From: a virus
IMG/VR virus record: IMGVR_UViG_3300036792_000284
Span: 1 to 64,000 of that record
Strand: one strand, 5' to 3'
Length of the DNA stretch: 64,000 nt
The first letter of the stretch is position 1. Each line of letters starts with the position of its first letter. The position numbers and the translations under genes are program-made. Of this stretch, positions 53,915 to 62,332 are shown piece by piece. The notes below the pieces were generated by a model. The model was not told where the DNA came from. It did not search any database and saw nothing but the letters and a program-made list of their open reading frames with translations.

Positions 53915-54022
53915 TTAGCCAGGAACCACCTCGCCGGGGATGTAATTGTCTTCGGGCAGCATGCAGGCTGCGAAGGGCTCGTGCCCTCGCTGCCACTGCT
54001 TGCTCGATGACCTGCTCACCAT
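53915..54022 (-). CDS. 35-residue ORF
   Basis: ATG preceded by AGGAG; MVSRSSSKQWQRGHEPF then ACMLPEDNYIPGEVVPG. Sits between a small terminase-region gene and a terminator. Unknown. Confidence 0.5.
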   Translation of the reverse strand: MVSRSSSKQWQRGHEPFAACMLPEDNYIPGEVVPG

Positions 54023-54108
54023 GACTCCTAGCCTAGCCAGACGCTCGTTCAGCGCCACCCGTTTTATCGGATGCTTCTACCGTACTACCCTGCTTGACTC
54101 GTGTCAAC

Positions 54109-54384
54109 CTACATTTCGGAGAACAAGTTGGCGGCCAGACCGCTGGCCACCCCCGCCTGGTCGTCCAGCAGGACCTGCCGGACTAGCGGGTCCCCAGCGG
54201 CGCGGATGTCGGCCGGGCCGATGTAGGTGCGCTCGCCCCGCATCACCCGGACCGCGGTGATGGCGTCCATCAGGCGCTCGGGCTTCTCCCCCAGCGGCCC
54301 GGCCAGCTCGCCCATGGTCTTCTCGCGGTCCGCCTCGCCGAGCCCGGCCGCGTACTCCATCAGCTTCTCGAACGGCATCTGCAT
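54109..54384 (-). CDS. small helical protein after the terminase
   Basis: A 91-residue product (MQMPFEKLMEYAAGL) predicted all-helical, with TYIGPADIRAAGDPL. Unknown; possibly packaging-related by position. Confidence 0.6.
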   Translation of the reverse strand: MQMPFEKLMEYAAGLGEADREKTMGELAGPLGEKPERLMDAITAVRVMRGERTYIGPADIRAAGDPLVRQVLLDDQAGVASGLAANLFSEM

Positions 54385-54416
54385 GCGTTTCTCCGTCTAG
54401 CCCTCTATAGCCCTGT

Positions 54417-56381
54417 CTACTGCAGGTAGTCTCCGCTAACCGAGCCCCAGTCGTCCAGGTAACTGCTGCCGTACTCCATGCCGGGCCGGTCGCTCGGCAT
54501 GAACTCATCCGGCCCCAGCACCGTCAGCGACATCGGCATTCCCGCCGGCGAGGGGATCTCCGCCGTCGGGCCGTAGAACTCGACCTGGCCGAGGTAGGCG
54601 CGCTTGCCCGCCGGGTCCTCCTGGCCGCCGACCTCCAGCGCGCCGGACACCGCGCCGGCCAGGGAGTCGGCCTCGTCCTTGGAGCTGTCGCCCAGGTGGT
54701 CGATCCGGCCGTTCGGCAGCCGGGACAGGCCGAGCAGCTCGATGATGGTCAGCTCGCGGGCCGGGGCCTCCATCCGGCCCTCGTACATGACGTCGCGCAG
54801 CGTCCGCCAGCCCTCTTCGGACACGTCGGTGGAGAAGCGGTCGGTCTCGATGCCGTGGCTTTCGAGGATCTGCATCGAATCCTTGGACTGCCACTGGTCG
54901 AAGGTGAAGCGGACGATCGGGAAGCCCATCCGGCGCAACTCCAGGCACAGCATGCGCGCCCACCGAATCTGGATCTCCATCGGCGGGACCGCGCCGGCGT
55001 CGGACTCGTAGCTGATGGTGAAGTCGACCTTCACCACCGGCCGCCGCTCGGCCACCTGGATCTCGATGCCGTCCTCGTCGTGGCCGACCAGCGCGTGGTC
55101 CTGCCAGCGCTTGACGTGCGCCATGGACACGCCGGCCCGGTCGCCGGTGGCCGCCAGGTCGGCGTGCATCGCGTACAGGGCGCCCTTGACCGGGAAGAAG
55201 TCCGGGCTGAAGGTGTAGAGCGGCTTCCAGGTGGCGCCCTCGCGCACGTACGCCACGCTCACCGGCGGCTGGGTGACCTCGGTGAAGCACTCCCGGACCG
55301 CCTGCTCGTTGGCGAAGTACGGGTTGATCGCGCGCCGCGGCTTGCACTCGTATTTCGCCTCGGCCAGCGCCGGGTCCTTCTCGTAGTCCTCCGCGAACGC
55401 CTCTTTCCCGCTGATGCGGGGATTGGCCTCCCACGTCGCCAAAGGACCGCTGACGTAGTACCGGCTGTTCTCGCCCTTGGCCGCGTTGTCCGCCTTGCCC
55501 TTGGCCACCAGCTGCTGGATGGTGCTGCCCAGGTAGCGCGGGTAGGAGATGTGCACGTTCTTGAACGTGCCGGGGAACCGGGTGGTCGCCGAGGTGCGGA
55601 GCATGTCGAGGATCGCCTCGGCCGAAGACGACGACTCGCGCTGCCGGGCGCCGGCGTTGCGGGCCAGCTCGGCCGCCGAGCGGAACGCGTCGATCTCGTC
55701 GGCGATGCCGAGCACCAGGTTGAGGCCCTCCTGGCTGTCGGCATCAGAGTGACCGCTGACGGCCTCGATGTTGTGCTCGAAACGGATCGTGTCCAGCAGC
55801 GCGGTGGTGCGCTCGCCGCTGCTGCGCCGCTGCCGCTCAGCCGCGTCGAGGATGTCGATCCCGCCGACCCGCTGGAACCAGCAGCCCGGCCGCTGCACCG
55901 CGCGGCGCATCGGGGCGAAGAACGCGCGCTGGGCCTGCTTGGACGACGACGCCACGTTCAGCACGTGGATCGAGTCCTGCTCGGGCATCTGGAAGTAGAC
56001 CTGCGGGGACTTCAGGCACAGCAGCAGGTAGCAGACCCGCATGGCGATCATCCGGCAGGTGTGGTCCTTGCCGCCGCCTTTGCCCCACTCCAGTTCCAGG
56101 AAGTTGACCATCCGGCACGGCTGGCTCCAGTAGTCGCGGACCCGCTTGTCCGCGCTGCCGGCCAGCAGCTCGTAGGTCTCCGGGTAGTAGACGCGCTCGG
56201 CGTGCCGGACCGCCTCGTACTGGACCTCGCTCAGCGGCGGGTTGGCCAGGTACCCGCGGTCCTGCACGAACACGCTGAGCGGGACCGGCTCCTCCTCGAA
56301 GATGCCCAGCCCGCGCGCTGACGTGCCCGTGCCGCCCGCCCGACCGAGCAGGGCCGCGGCGGCTGCCCCCGCGGAAGCCAC
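54417..56381 (-). CDS. terminase large subunit
   Basis: A 654-residue protein (GTG start). Residues about 98-107 carry the ATPase P-loop EWGKGGGKD, followed by the adenine/helicase-like region (MIAMRVCYLLLCLKSP) and GIADEIDAFRS as Walker B; the RNase H-like nuclease begins near MHADLAATGDRAG with catalytic Asp residues and ends near DSLAGAVSGALE. Packages DNA into the prohead through the portal. The small subunit is not identified. Confidence 0.9.
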   Translation of the reverse strand: MASAGAAAAALLGRAGGTGTSARGLGIFEEEPVPLSVFVQDRGYLANPPLSEVQYEAVRHAERVYYPETYELLAGSADKRVRDYWSQPCRMVNFLELEWGKGGGKDHTCRMIAMRVCYLLLCLKSPQVYFQMPEQDSIHVLNVASSSKQAQRAFFAPMRRAVQRPGCWFQRVGGIDILDAAERQRRSSGERTTALLDTIRFEHNIEAVSGHSDADSQEGLNLVLGIADEIDAFRSAAELARNAGARQRESSSSAEAILDMLRTSATTRFPGTFKNVHISYPRYLGSTIQQLVAKGKADNAAKGENSRYYVSGPLATWEANPRISGKEAFAEDYEKDPALAEAKYECKPRRAINPYFANEQAVRECFTEVTQPPVSVAYVREGATWKPLYTFSPDFFPVKGALYAMHADLAATGDRAGVSMAHVKRWQDHALVGHDEDGIEIQVAERRPVVKVDFTISYESDAGAVPPMEIQIRWARMLCLELRRMGFPIVRFTFDQWQSKDSMQILESHGIETDRFSTDVSEEGWRTLRDVMYEGRMEAPARELTIIELLGLSRLPNGRIDHLGDSSKDEADSLAGAVSGALEVGGQEDPAGKRAYLGQVEFYGPTAEIPSPAGMPMSLTVLGPDEFMPSDRPGMEYGSSYLDDWGSVSGDYLQ

Positions 56382-56546
56382 CTACGGATGCCGCCAGGGG
56401 TACCACGCCCAGGCGGCGTGCAGCGCCAGGCACACCAGGGCGAGGATCACGAAGCCCGTCGGCGTCCAGGGCACGTTGGTGCTGGCCTTGGCCGCGAACA
56501 GGATGAACGCGATAGCGGAGAACAGCGCCGAGAGCCAGGCGAACAC
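56382..56546 (-). CDS. 54-residue two-span membrane protein
   Basis: GTG start inside the end of the upstream gene; VFAWLSALFSAIAFILFAAK and VILALVCLALHAAWAWY are two membrane segments joined by a polar turn. Stop TAG is immediately before the terminase GTG. Unknown role. Confidence 0.65.
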   Translation of the reverse strand: MFAWLSALFSAIAFILFAAKASTNVPWTPTGFVILALVCLALHAAWAWYPWRHP

Positions 56547-56548
56547 GG

Positions 56549-57355
56549 CTACCAGCCCCGCTTCGGCGTCGACCCGGGCCGGTGCAGCGGGCCGCCATCG
56601 TGGCTGCTGTCGTTGACGTGCTGGTGCGGGTGGTTGTGCGCCGCGGACATGAAGTGGTTGTGCGAGTGCACCCCGTTGTGCGGCGCGTGGTTCATCGCCA
56701 CCCCGCCGTCCCCGACCACCTTGGCGGCCAGCGCGACCATCGACGCGGCGGCCTTCTCCCCGTCCTCGTCCTTCTGCCCGAAGCCCGGCAGGGTGCTGAC
56801 GTCCACGCCCAGCTCGCGGGCCCGCTTGCGGATCAGGGCCTTGGCCGCGGCGGCGTCGCCGTGGCCGGAGGCGGCCAGCACTGCGGCCGAGTGCAGGTGC
56901 TTCTTGTCCTCGATCGGGTAACTGCCGCCGGGAAGCGCGTGGCCGGCGGCAGCGGCCTTCTTGCGCCCCTCCGCGGTCTCGCTCGCCGGCGCGGCCAGCG
57001 TCACCAGGCTGATGTCGATGCCGGGGCGGCCGGACAGCAGGACCGCCAGCGACTGCGCCAGCTGGGTCGCCTTCACGTTCTTGTCCGACTTGGCACACAT
57101 CGACGCGGCCCGCTTGGCCGGGATGTTCCGCTTCACCAGCGCCTTGAAGGTGGCGTGGCCGGAGTGCTCGCCGCCGCCCTCGTCGCTGTCGTCGTCCTTG
57201 CCGCCCTTGCCCTTGTCGTCGTCCTCGTCATCGTCGGCGGCCAGCAGCAGGGCCAGCTCGCCGCTGGCAATCTGGGCGGCGAGCAGCATCTCGGCGTCCA
57301 GGTCCGGAGCCTCGGGTACGGCACCAGCCAGGGCAAGCAGCTTATCCAGTGACAT
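56549..57355 (-). CDS. head-region protein with DUF6582-like segment
   Basis: A 268-residue protein. After an acidic Asp-rich stretch comes ATFKALVKRNIPAKRAASMC, then LPGGSYPIEDKKHLHSAAVL ... ALIRKRARELGV, a YPI-x-D-x-x-H pattern found in many phage capsid/protease-linked proteins (DUF6582-like), and a His/Asn-rich tail. GGGAGG precedes ATG. Possibly a scaffold or injected protein. Confidence 0.6.
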   Translation of the reverse strand: MSLDKLLALAGAVPEAPDLDAEMLLAAQIASGELALLLAADDDEDDDKGKGGKDDDSDEGGGEHSGHATFKALVKRNIPAKRAASMCAKSDKNVKATQLAQSLAVLLSGRPGIDISLVTLAAPASETAEGRKKAAAAGHALPGGSYPIEDKKHLHSAAVLAASGHGDAAAAKALIRKRARELGVDVSTLPGFGQKDEDGEKAAASMVALAAKVVGDGGVAMNHAPHNGVHSHNHFMSAAHNHPHQHVNDSSHDGGPLHRPGSTPKRGW

Positions 57356-57397
57356 CGGGCCTCCCGGGCACGAACGGCAGTGCCCAGGTAATCGGAA

Positions 57398-59281
57398 CTA
57401 CGCGGGCTTCCGGGCGGGCGCGCTCGCGGGGTGCGGGCCGGGCGCCGTGCTGCTCTTCGGCTTGGGGGTCGTAGAGTGCGAGGCCGGGTGGGTAGCCACG
57501 TGCGCCATGTGCTCGACATGCAGATGGTGCAGGTGCTCCAGGTGGGCGACATGCTCGGTGTGGAGCTTGTGCAGGTGCGCCAGGTGCTCGACGTGGAGCT
57601 GGTGCGCGTCCGGGTGGCCCGCGGGGGCGGCCGGGGCCGCGCTGCGCGGAGCCCGGCCGGCGCTTGAGCCTGCCGTCTTCCCGGCGCTCGACCCGGCCCC
57701 GGCTGCGGCCAGCAGGACGTCCACCGCTGTCAGCCGCGCGGGCCCGTTCGGGTTGTCAGTGCCGGCCTGCAGGCGGTTCTGCGGGCTGACGGTCTTGCCA
57801 CCGGCCTGCATCTGGGCTGCCACTTCGGCCTGGTGCGTCATGTTGCCCATGTCGGCCAGCGCCTGCACGTGGTGCTTGATGTGCCGGGCCAGGTCGTGAG
57901 CGCCGGACTCGCGCGCGATCATGCCGGCGCGCAGCGCGGACTGGGCGGCGCCGGCCGGGTTGGTGGCCAGCATGCCCCGCGCCCGGTCCAGGTAGGCGTT
58001 CACCCGGGCCTTGTCCACCGCGGGCAGCGCGGCCAGCTGCCGCGCAGCGTCCGCATCGGTGATGTTCAGCAGGTCCTCGGGCGGCTGGATGAGCGGCGCC
58101 GCGCCGGACGTGTCCGACTGCGACGGCTCCGAGACGTCCTTGCCGGTGACGACAGCCAGCGCGAGCCGGTCCAGAGCGGTCATGTCACTGTCCTCCGTAA
58201 GCCGTGCCTGCTGGCTGGGCCCGTTGAAAACACCATGGAAGTACCTCTTGCGGATGCGGTCGCTCAGCGCGCCCAGCGCCTGCTCCGCCTTGCGCCAGGC
58301 CAGCACCCTGTCGTGGCTCTGCTTCATCGCCGCGGTGGCCGACGACTGCCCGGCCGGCGGGATGCGGGTGAACACGTTGGCGGTGTAGGCGCTCGGCAGC
58401 AGGCTGCCCATGTCGGCCTTGTGCGCGGCGTACAGCGCCGTCTGCGCGCTGCGCATCACCGCCAGGGCCTCCAGCGGGTTGTCCTTGCTCAGCTTGTAGG
58501 CGGCCTGCTCCAGGAACTTGCGGGCGGTCGCTGACAGGCTGGCGTCGCTGCAGTCGGGCACCAGCGGGATAACGGCGCGGACCTCGGCCGCGGTCGGCAG
58601 CGCGACCAGCGGCGGCAACGGCGGGCTCGGCGAGATCGACTGCACCGGGTTCTGGTACAGCCCGTACTGGCTGTAGTGCCCGCCGTTGGGCGGGTCGACG
58701 AACGGGCGGGCACCCGGCGCGGTGGACACCGCAGGCTTGGCCAGTTCCAGCCCTTCAACTTCACCCGCCGACGCCTTCGCGTGCTCGTGCGCCTCCGCCT
58801 TTTCCTGCTCCCACTGAGCCACGTTCCTGGCCGCGGCGGCCCGCACGTCCGGGTGGGTGCGCTTGCCCTTGCCGGACTTGGTGTCCCAGCCGCCCGGGTT
58901 GACGCCGGCCGCCCATTTCTTGACGATGCCGACGGCAACCCCGTACGCGGCGTGCTTGCCGTACCGGGCCACCAGGTGCGGGTACAGGTGCTCGATGTAC
59001 GGCGGCAGGTGGTGGCCTTTCATGTGGAACAGGCCGGGCCCGCCGGGCGGCACCGTCGGCTTGACGACGGTCGACGCCTCGGGCGTGTGCGGGGTGAACT
59101 TAACCAGCGCACCGCCGCCGTGCAGCCCGGTGCTCTCGCCTGCTGCGGGCCTGCAGTGCAGGTCAGGGTGATCCCGGCCGCCTTTGCCGACATGCTGGTA
59201 CCACGGGCACTCGCGCATGAGGTGCGCGTGCGCCTCGCGCTCTTCGTGCGCCGCTTCCAGCAGCTCCAGGGCACCGGCCAT
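57398..59281 (-). CDS. large head-region protein with His-rich C terminus
   Basis: A 627-residue protein. The N-terminal 200 residues contain HHLPPYIEHLYPHLVARYG, GVAVGIVKKWAAGVNPGGW and KRTHPDVRAAAARNVAQWE, a helical unit seen repeatedly in actinophage head proteins. A helical middle follows, and the C-terminal 90 residues include HVEHLAHLHKLHTEHVAHL-type repeats, then a Pro/Lys tail. Start fixed by the stop two bases upstream. Function unknown; perhaps capsid-internal. Confidence 0.6.
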   Translation of the reverse strand: MAGALELLEAAHEEREAHAHLMRECPWYQHVGKGGRDHPDLHCRPAAGESTGLHGGGALVKFTPHTPEASTVVKPTVPPGGPGLFHMKGHHLPPYIEHLYPHLVARYGKHAAYGVAVGIVKKWAAGVNPGGWDTKSGKGKRTHPDVRAAAARNVAQWEQEKAEAHEHAKASAGEVEGLELAKPAVSTAPGARPFVDPPNGGHYSQYGLYQNPVQSISPSPPLPPLVALPTAAEVRAVIPLVPDCSDASLSATARKFLEQAAYKLSKDNPLEALAVMRSAQTALYAAHKADMGSLLPSAYTANVFTRIPPAGQSSATAAMKQSHDRVLAWRKAEQALGALSDRIRKRYFHGVFNGPSQQARLTEDSDMTALDRLALAVVTGKDVSEPSQSDTSGAAPLIQPPEDLLNITDADAARQLAALPAVDKARVNAYLDRARGMLATNPAGAAQSALRAGMIARESGAHDLARHIKHHVQALADMGNMTHQAEVAAQMQAGGKTVSPQNRLQAGTDNPNGPARLTAVDVLLAAAGAGSSAGKTAGSSAGRAPRSAAPAAPAGHPDAHQLHVEHLAHLHKLHTEHVAHLEHLHHLHVEHMAHVATHPASHSTTPKPKSSTAPGPHPASAPARKPA

Positions 59282-59282
59282 G

Positions 59283-59726
59283 TCAGGCCGTCGCCAGGAC
59301 CTCGACGAGCTTGTCCTGCAGCAGGGCGCGCAGGCCCCCGTCCGGCACCTCGCCGAGCACCGCCAGGAACACGTCGCGGACCTTCTCCGGGGAGAGGCCG
59401 CCGGCATCGCGGGCCTTGCTCTTGAGCCGCACGTCATCCCAGGTCTTGGCGATCTGCTCCCAGGCCAGCAGCGCGTCCTTCTCCTGGCCGGGGTGCTGGT
59501 AGCCGTCGTCGGTGCCGTAGCCCCGGCGGCTGGTCTGCTGGTGCTTGAAGAACCAGTTCAGCATCGCGGACGTCCGCATGATCTGCGCGGCGGACATGTC
59601 CAGACCGTCGCACTCGCGGCGCACCGTGGCGTAGAACTCCTCGTACCCGCGACGCAGGTCCTGGTCCTCTACGCTCGTGGGGCAGGAGAACAGGCCGTCG
59701 AACTTGTCCCAGTTAGCACTCGCCAT
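59283..59726 (-). CDS. hypothetical helical protein
   Basis: A 147-residue product (MASANWDKFDGLFSCP) with RTSAMLNWFFKHQQTSRRGYG and a helical C-terminal third. ATG exactly 8 nt after a CGATT motif. Unknown. Confidence 0.6.
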   Translation of the reverse strand: MASANWDKFDGLFSCPTSVEDQDLRRGYEEFYATVRRECDGLDMSAAQIMRTSAMLNWFFKHQQTSRRGYGTDDGYQHPGQEKDALLAWEQIAKTWDDVRLKSKARDAGGLSPEKVRDVFLAVLGEVPDGGLRALLQDKLVEVLATA

Positions 59727-59740
59727 GACCTGCTAATCGG
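59727..59740 (-). promoter_or_regulatory. CGATT-N8-start element
   Basis: CCCGATTAG on the minus strand with GATT exactly 8 nt before the ATG at 59726. The TAG also closes a 15-codon GTG frame (GWDNPADRWERPPD) in the gap. Confidence 0.5.
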
Positions 59741-59781
59741 GCGGTCGCTCCCAGCGGTCCGCCGGGTTATCCCAGCCCACG

Positions 59782-59964
59782 CTAGAGCCCCGTCACGGTG
59801 CACAGCGGCAGCGGCTTCTCCAGGCTCTGCTGAAGCATGTCCCGCGAGTACCGCGCGAACAGCATCGCCGTGCCGGGGCTGTGCCCGTAATCCGCCTGCA
59901 GGCGGGCAGCTTCCTCCAGCATCCGGTTGTCCAGGCTCCGGCGCTCTTCCTCACTCAGGTCCAT
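59782..59964 (-). CDS. small helical protein
   Basis: A 60-residue product (MDLSEEERRSLDNRML) overlapping the end of the glycosyltransferase gene by 14 bases. Mostly one long helix. Unknown. Confidence 0.55.
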   Translation of the reverse strand: MDLSEEERRSLDNRMLEEAARLQADYGHSPGTAMLFARYSRDMLQQSLEKPLPLCTVTGL

Positions 59965-60742
59965 CAGTCACCAGCCTGTACCTCACCGGGCGCTCGCGGT
60001 ACTCGCGGAACGACTGCGCCTGCTGCAGCGGGAAGATGCCCGGCGTCGAGTACACCCCGGCCAGTTCGCCGATCGTCTGGCTGCGCGCGGCGTCCGGCAC
60101 CAGGTTCCGCCACGGCCCGACCGCCGACAGCCGCTGCATCTGCCAGTCGTACCCGGAGTCGTTCGGGCCACCCCCGTTGCAGTCCCAGTCCCAGACCGGG
60201 CGCACCACTGTCCTCCACTTTTCCCCACTGACGCACCATACCCACGGGTTGAAGTACGCCAGCCGCTGCACAGCCTGCTGGTCAGCGTCCTGGTCGGTCC
60301 GCGGGGCGCTCAGGCCGTCCCAGCCGGCCCCGCCGCGGTTGTGCGCGCAGATGCACAGCGTGTTCTCGTCGTACCGCTCCTGGGCCCACGCCGTGTAGGC
60401 CAGGACGTCGTCGGAGACGATGACGTCCTCCTCGCCGCACAGCACGAACCCGGGGCGGAAGTTGTCGAACAGCGTGTCGATCCCCTCGCCGAGCGCGCGG
60501 TGCATGCCGGGGCTGCCGTGGGCGGCGTCGCTGTCGAGGATGACGACGATGTTCCGCTCCAGCTTCTCCTCCGCCTCCCGGATGACGTCCATCTGGTCGT
60601 CGTACCGGTGCGACCGGCCGAGCGCGACGGCGATCATCCGCAGGTCCCCGATCTCGGGCACGGCGGCCCAGGAGGACAGCACCCGGCTCAGGTACTCAGG
60701 ACGGCGGCACGCGGTGATGAGCAGGGCCGTGTCGGTCAGCAT
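59951..60742 (-). CDS. GT-A-type glycosyltransferase (GnT-I/GT13-like)
   Basis: A 263-residue protein with TALLITACRRPEYLSRVLSSW at the N terminus (nucleotide-sugar strand), VLCGEEDVIVSDDVLAY as an E-E-D metal motif of the GnT-I type, and WCVSGEKW later. Encoded directly after a GT17-like gene and before small genes. Acceptor unknown. Confidence 0.65.
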   Translation of the reverse strand: MLTDTALLITACRRPEYLSRVLSSWAAVPEIGDLRMIAVALGRSHRYDDQMDVIREAEEKLERNIVVILDSDAAHGSPGMHRALGEGIDTLFDNFRPGFVLCGEEDVIVSDDVLAYTAWAQERYDENTLCICAHNRGGAGWDGLSAPRTDQDADQQAVQRLAYFNPWVWCVSGEKWRTVVRPVWDWDCNGGGPNDSGYDWQMQRLSAVGPWRNLVPDAARSQTIGELAGVYSTPGIFPLQQAQSFREYRERPVRYRLVTDGPE

Positions 60743-61551
60743 GCGTTCTCCCTCGGACGGAACCAGATGGCGGGCGCCGGGCCTTCCGGGCGCCGGCAGC
60801 GGTTAACCGGGTCCCAGGACTCCCAGATCCACTTCGGCCAGGTCTCGTCCGGGTCCACGTCGGTGGTGCCCGGGTACACCTCGCCGCCGGGGTTCACCCA
60901 GCCGTGCGCCCACATCTCGTACGCAATGCCCGGCTGAGTGCCGTCGCCGCAAATCTTCGGCACAGCCTCGGTATGGCTGAACGACCGGACCTTGCGCCTA
61001 ATCACGTCCGGGCCGCCGAGCCAACTGAGATGCCACCCGGCATGCTCGATCCGGGGGTAGCGCTCCCGAAGCTCGCGCACCGCGTTGAGGGAATGGACGG
61101 CGCCGCGGCGGGCCAGGGACGCCATCACCTGCCGGTTGCCGAGCCGGTCGACCGCGCCGTACAGCAGCTGCAGGTTGCACCCGAGAAACGGCTCCGGCTG
61201 GGCTTTCAGGGTCTCGTGGAAGAGCAGCTCGTCCACGTCGGCGACGATGACGACGTCATCCGGCGCCGAGCCCTCAAGCGCGCGCATGGCGAAGTCCCGC
61301 TGGTGGCGCTCCCGCACCCAGGGGTCGTTCGTCTCCGGCGGCTCGTTGTCCACCAGGTGGACGATGCGGTCGGCCCACGGCGCGAACCGCTCCTTGTTCT
61401 CCGCGTAGTACAGGGGCTTCGGCTGGCCGGTGAACGTCAGCGGGGCCTCCACCAGGATGTGCCGGTAGATGTCCGTGTCCTCGTACTCCCGCAGGTGGCA
61501 CTCAAGGATGTCCAGCTCGTCGCGGATCATGAAGGTGTCCCACAGCTTCAC
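60736..61551 (-). CDS. GT17-like glycosyltransferase
   Basis: A 271-residue protein starting VKLWDTFMIRDELDILECHLRE, the very characteristic opening of family GT17 (beta-1,4-N-acetylglucosaminyltransferase-like), then VEAPLTFTGQPKPLYY, RHQRDFAMRAL, VVIVADVDELL (D-x-D) and AGWHLSWLGG. GTGA overlap with the methyltransferase. Together with the neighbouring GT it could build a short glycan on phage or host molecules. Confidence 0.8.
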   Translation of the reverse strand: MKLWDTFMIRDELDILECHLREYEDTDIYRHILVEAPLTFTGQPKPLYYAENKERFAPWADRIVHLVDNEPPETNDPWVRERHQRDFAMRALEGSAPDDVVIVADVDELLFHETLKAQPEPFLGCNLQLLYGAVDRLGNRQVMASLARRGAVHSLNAVRELRERYPRIEHAGWHLSWLGGPDVIRRKVRSFSHTEAVPKICGDGTQPGIAYEMWAHGWVNPGGEVYPGTTDVDPDETWPKWIWESWDPVNRCRRPEGPAPAIWFRPRENAC

Positions 61552-62096
61552 AGGACGACCCACCACAGCTTGTTGAACTGGACGTTGATCCGGTCGTCGG
61601 TGAACTGCTCTCGGACCCCGGCCGCCACCGTCGGGAAGTCCCAGTCGTCGCCGGCGAAGATGGCGCCGGGCACCGCGCGCGGCAGCAGCGCGGCGAGGTT
61701 GTCCGACACCTCCTGCGTGGTGTGCGCGGCGTCCAGGTGCAGGAACCGGATCGGCTTGTCCCACAGCTCGGCGAACTTCCGCCAGCCCATCTTCCAGGTG
61801 ATGACGTTGCCGGCAGTGCCCTCGGCGATGTTGGCCTGGAAGATCCCGTAGTTGTCCCGCTTGACCAGCTCGGGGTTGATGCCGATACCGGCCGCGGCCG
61901 ACTCCGGGCCGTCGCCCTCCCAGTGGTCGACCACGTGCAGGAACGCCGGCACGATGGCGTTGGCGAGGGGGACGGCCGACCAGCCCTGCCAGGTGCCGAC
62001 CTCCACGACCTCGCCGGGCAGGTGGCTGGTGGACTGAGCCAGCCCGGCCAGAACAGCGATCTGGGCCGGGCTCATCCACTGCTCGTCGAAATGCAC
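61548..62096 (-). CDS. class I SAM-dependent methyltransferase (Methyltransf_24 type)
   Basis: A 182-residue protein. GEVVEVGTWQGWSAVPLA is the SAM-binding motif I, VDHWEGDG follows, and IRFLHLDAAHTTQEVSDNL is the motif with the D-x-H pair of the class associated with sugar or small-molecule methylation. It begins a three-gene sugar-modification set. Confidence 0.75.
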   Translation of the reverse strand: MHFDEQWMSPAQIAVLAGLAQSTSHLPGEVVEVGTWQGWSAVPLANAIVPAFLHVVDHWEGDGPESAAAGIGINPELVKRDNYGIFQANIAEGTAGNVITWKMGWRKFAELWDKPIRFLHLDAAHTTQEVSDNLAALLPRAVPGAIFAGDDWDFPTVAAGVREQFTDDRINVQFNKLWWVVL

Positions 62097-62098
62097 GA

Positions 62099-62332
62099 CT
62101 ACCCGGCGTCCGCGAGGGCCTGGCGGACCAGGGCGTCCTTGGCGTCGACCAGCCGCTGCAGCCCGATGGTCAGCTGCGGCCCGTCGCCGAGGATTTCGAG
62201 CAGCTCGTCCCGCAGGTCGCGGAACATGTAGGCCACCGCAGCGGGCGCACCGGCCGGAAGGTTGGGGTTCGGCTCAAGCCACAGGGCCTTCTCCTGCGTG
62301 GCCCCGTGACGGCCGGTCAGGTCGGTACTCAT
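62099..62332 (-). CDS. small hypothetical protein
   Basis: A 77-residue product (MSTDLTGRHGATQEKALW) with helical end (LRDELLEILGDGPQL). ATGA overlap with the clamp loader gene. Unknown. Confidence 0.6.
   Translation of the reverse strand: MSTDLTGRHGATQEKALWLEPNPNLPAGAPAAVAYMFRDLRDELLEILGDGPQLTIGLQRLVDAKDALVRQALADAG

Noticed and set aside
59737-59781. 15-codon GTG frame (GWDNPADRWERPPD) before 59726
   Set aside because: Too short to support as a gene; noted with the CGATT element.
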